From NCBI GenBank assembly GCA_030602965.1, contig JAUVYS010000081.1, positions 1-6,110 of the forward strand: a stretch of DNA of 6,110 nucleotides. Direction: 5' to 3'. This DNA comes from Candidatus Bathyarchaeota archaeon (GTDB lineage: Archaea; Thermoproteota; Bathyarchaeia; RBG-16-48-13; JAGMEO01). The notes under the pieces were generated by a model. It had not been told where the DNA came from and searched no databases. It was given only the letters and a program-made list of their open reading frames with translations. Both the position numbers and the translations under genes were made by a program. This document shows positions 5,897 to 6,110 of the stretch, in pieces (position 1 is the first letter of the stretch; every line of letters starts with the position of its first letter).

Positions 5897-6110
5897 TTAC
5901 GATGTTCTCTTTTTCGCAGCTTCTACTGCTTTAGCCAAAACTTTTGCTCTGAACTCTCTTCCTTTACCCCGTTCAGAGGTGAGTTTATCTAATGCTTTGT
6001 TCCACGCTCCCGATTTAACAGGAGTATGGTGAATAGACGTGCGGATGATCTCTAATGCTTCAGGCTCAGGACACACCATCTCACATGCACCACAATAGAC
6101 ACAATACATG
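5897..6110 (-). CDS. small 4Fe-4S ferredoxin-like protein, C-terminal part (cut by window edge)
   Basis: At least 70 residues are visible. They open with a complete CX2CX2CX3CP motif (CVYCGACEMVCP), followed by a PEALEI tail typical of bacterial-type ferredoxin repeats. After that comes a cysteine-free, lysine- and arginine-rich helical C-terminus of about 45 residues containing SGAWNKALDKL and AKAVEAAKKR. An ATG sits at the very edge (6109), but it lies only two residues before the first cysteine. A true ferredoxin domain needs sequence before that, so the gene most likely continues beyond the window, perhaps with another cluster motif. Its TAA is 13 nt before the hdrA ATG, which points to one operon. 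It probably acts as an electron carrier or accessory subunit for the Hdr complex. I do not recognise the basic C-terminal extension as any named family. Confidence 0.8.
   Translation of the reverse strand, partial: MYCVYCGACEMVCPEPEALEIIRTSIHHTPVKSGAWNKALDKLTSERGKGREFRAKVLAKAVEAAKKRTS

Noticed and set aside
1..6110. Mobile elements, CRISPR arrays, tRNA or rRNA genes
   Set aside because: No regular direct repeats, terminal inverted repeats, transposase motifs or tRNA-like cloverleaf sequences were seen. The window is almost entirely coding.

Overview
The window is a gene-dense, AT-rich stretch from an anaerobic archaeon. Every gene I can support lies on the minus strand, so transcription runs from position 6110 down to 1. 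The evidence for an archaeon is a methanogen-type heterodisulfide reductase (HdrA, HdrB and HdrC as separate genes), an F420-enzyme beta-subunit (FrhB family) protein, Shine-Dalgarno sites of the GGTGA type, several TTG starts, and intergenic oligo-T tracts. A non-methanogenic lineage such as Bathyarchaeia, or another TACK/Asgard/Archaeoglobi-like group, fits best. That placement is an inference, because no phylogenetic marker is present.

Layout in transcription order: (1) 6110-5897, the C-terminal part of a small 4Fe-4S protein, cut by the window edge. (2) 5883-3424, a large HdrA carrying a C-terminal MvhD-type domain (HdrA2-like fusion). (3) 3358-2627, an E1-like ThiF/MoeB/HesA adenylyltransferase. 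(4) 2510-2094, a GcvH-type lipoyl carrier with its lipoyl-lysine motif. (5) 1917-1414, HdrC. (6) 1417-527, HdrB, overlapping hdrC by 4 nt. (7) 525-1, the N-terminal 175 residues of an FrhB/FdhB-type iron-sulfur flavoprotein, cut by the left edge. The gaps between genes are short: 65 nt after hdrA, about 116 nt between thiF and gcvH, and about 176 nt between gcvH and hdrC. They hold T-tract terminator candidates, TATA-like boxes and one clear AT-rich palindrome upstream of hdrC. No gene-free stretch exceeds 300 nt, and I saw no tRNA, rRNA, CRISPR or mobile element.

Working model (inference): HdrA, HdrB and HdrC form a flavin-based, probably electron-bifurcating disulfide reductase. Electrons enter through the fused MvhD domain from the FrhB-like protein (F420H2 or a related donor) or from the small 4Fe-4S protein. 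No hydrogenase gene is visible. The unusual point is that a lipoyl carrier and an E1-like activating enzyme sit between hdrA and hdrCB. This resembles the bacterial and archaeal sHdr sulfur-oxidation clusters, where a GcvH-like lipoate-binding protein (LbpA) works with Hdr-like proteins, but here the Hdr is of the full methanogen/HdrA2 type. A lipoyl disulfide, rather than CoM-S-S-CoB, as the substrate of HdrB is the most interesting hypothesis the window raises.
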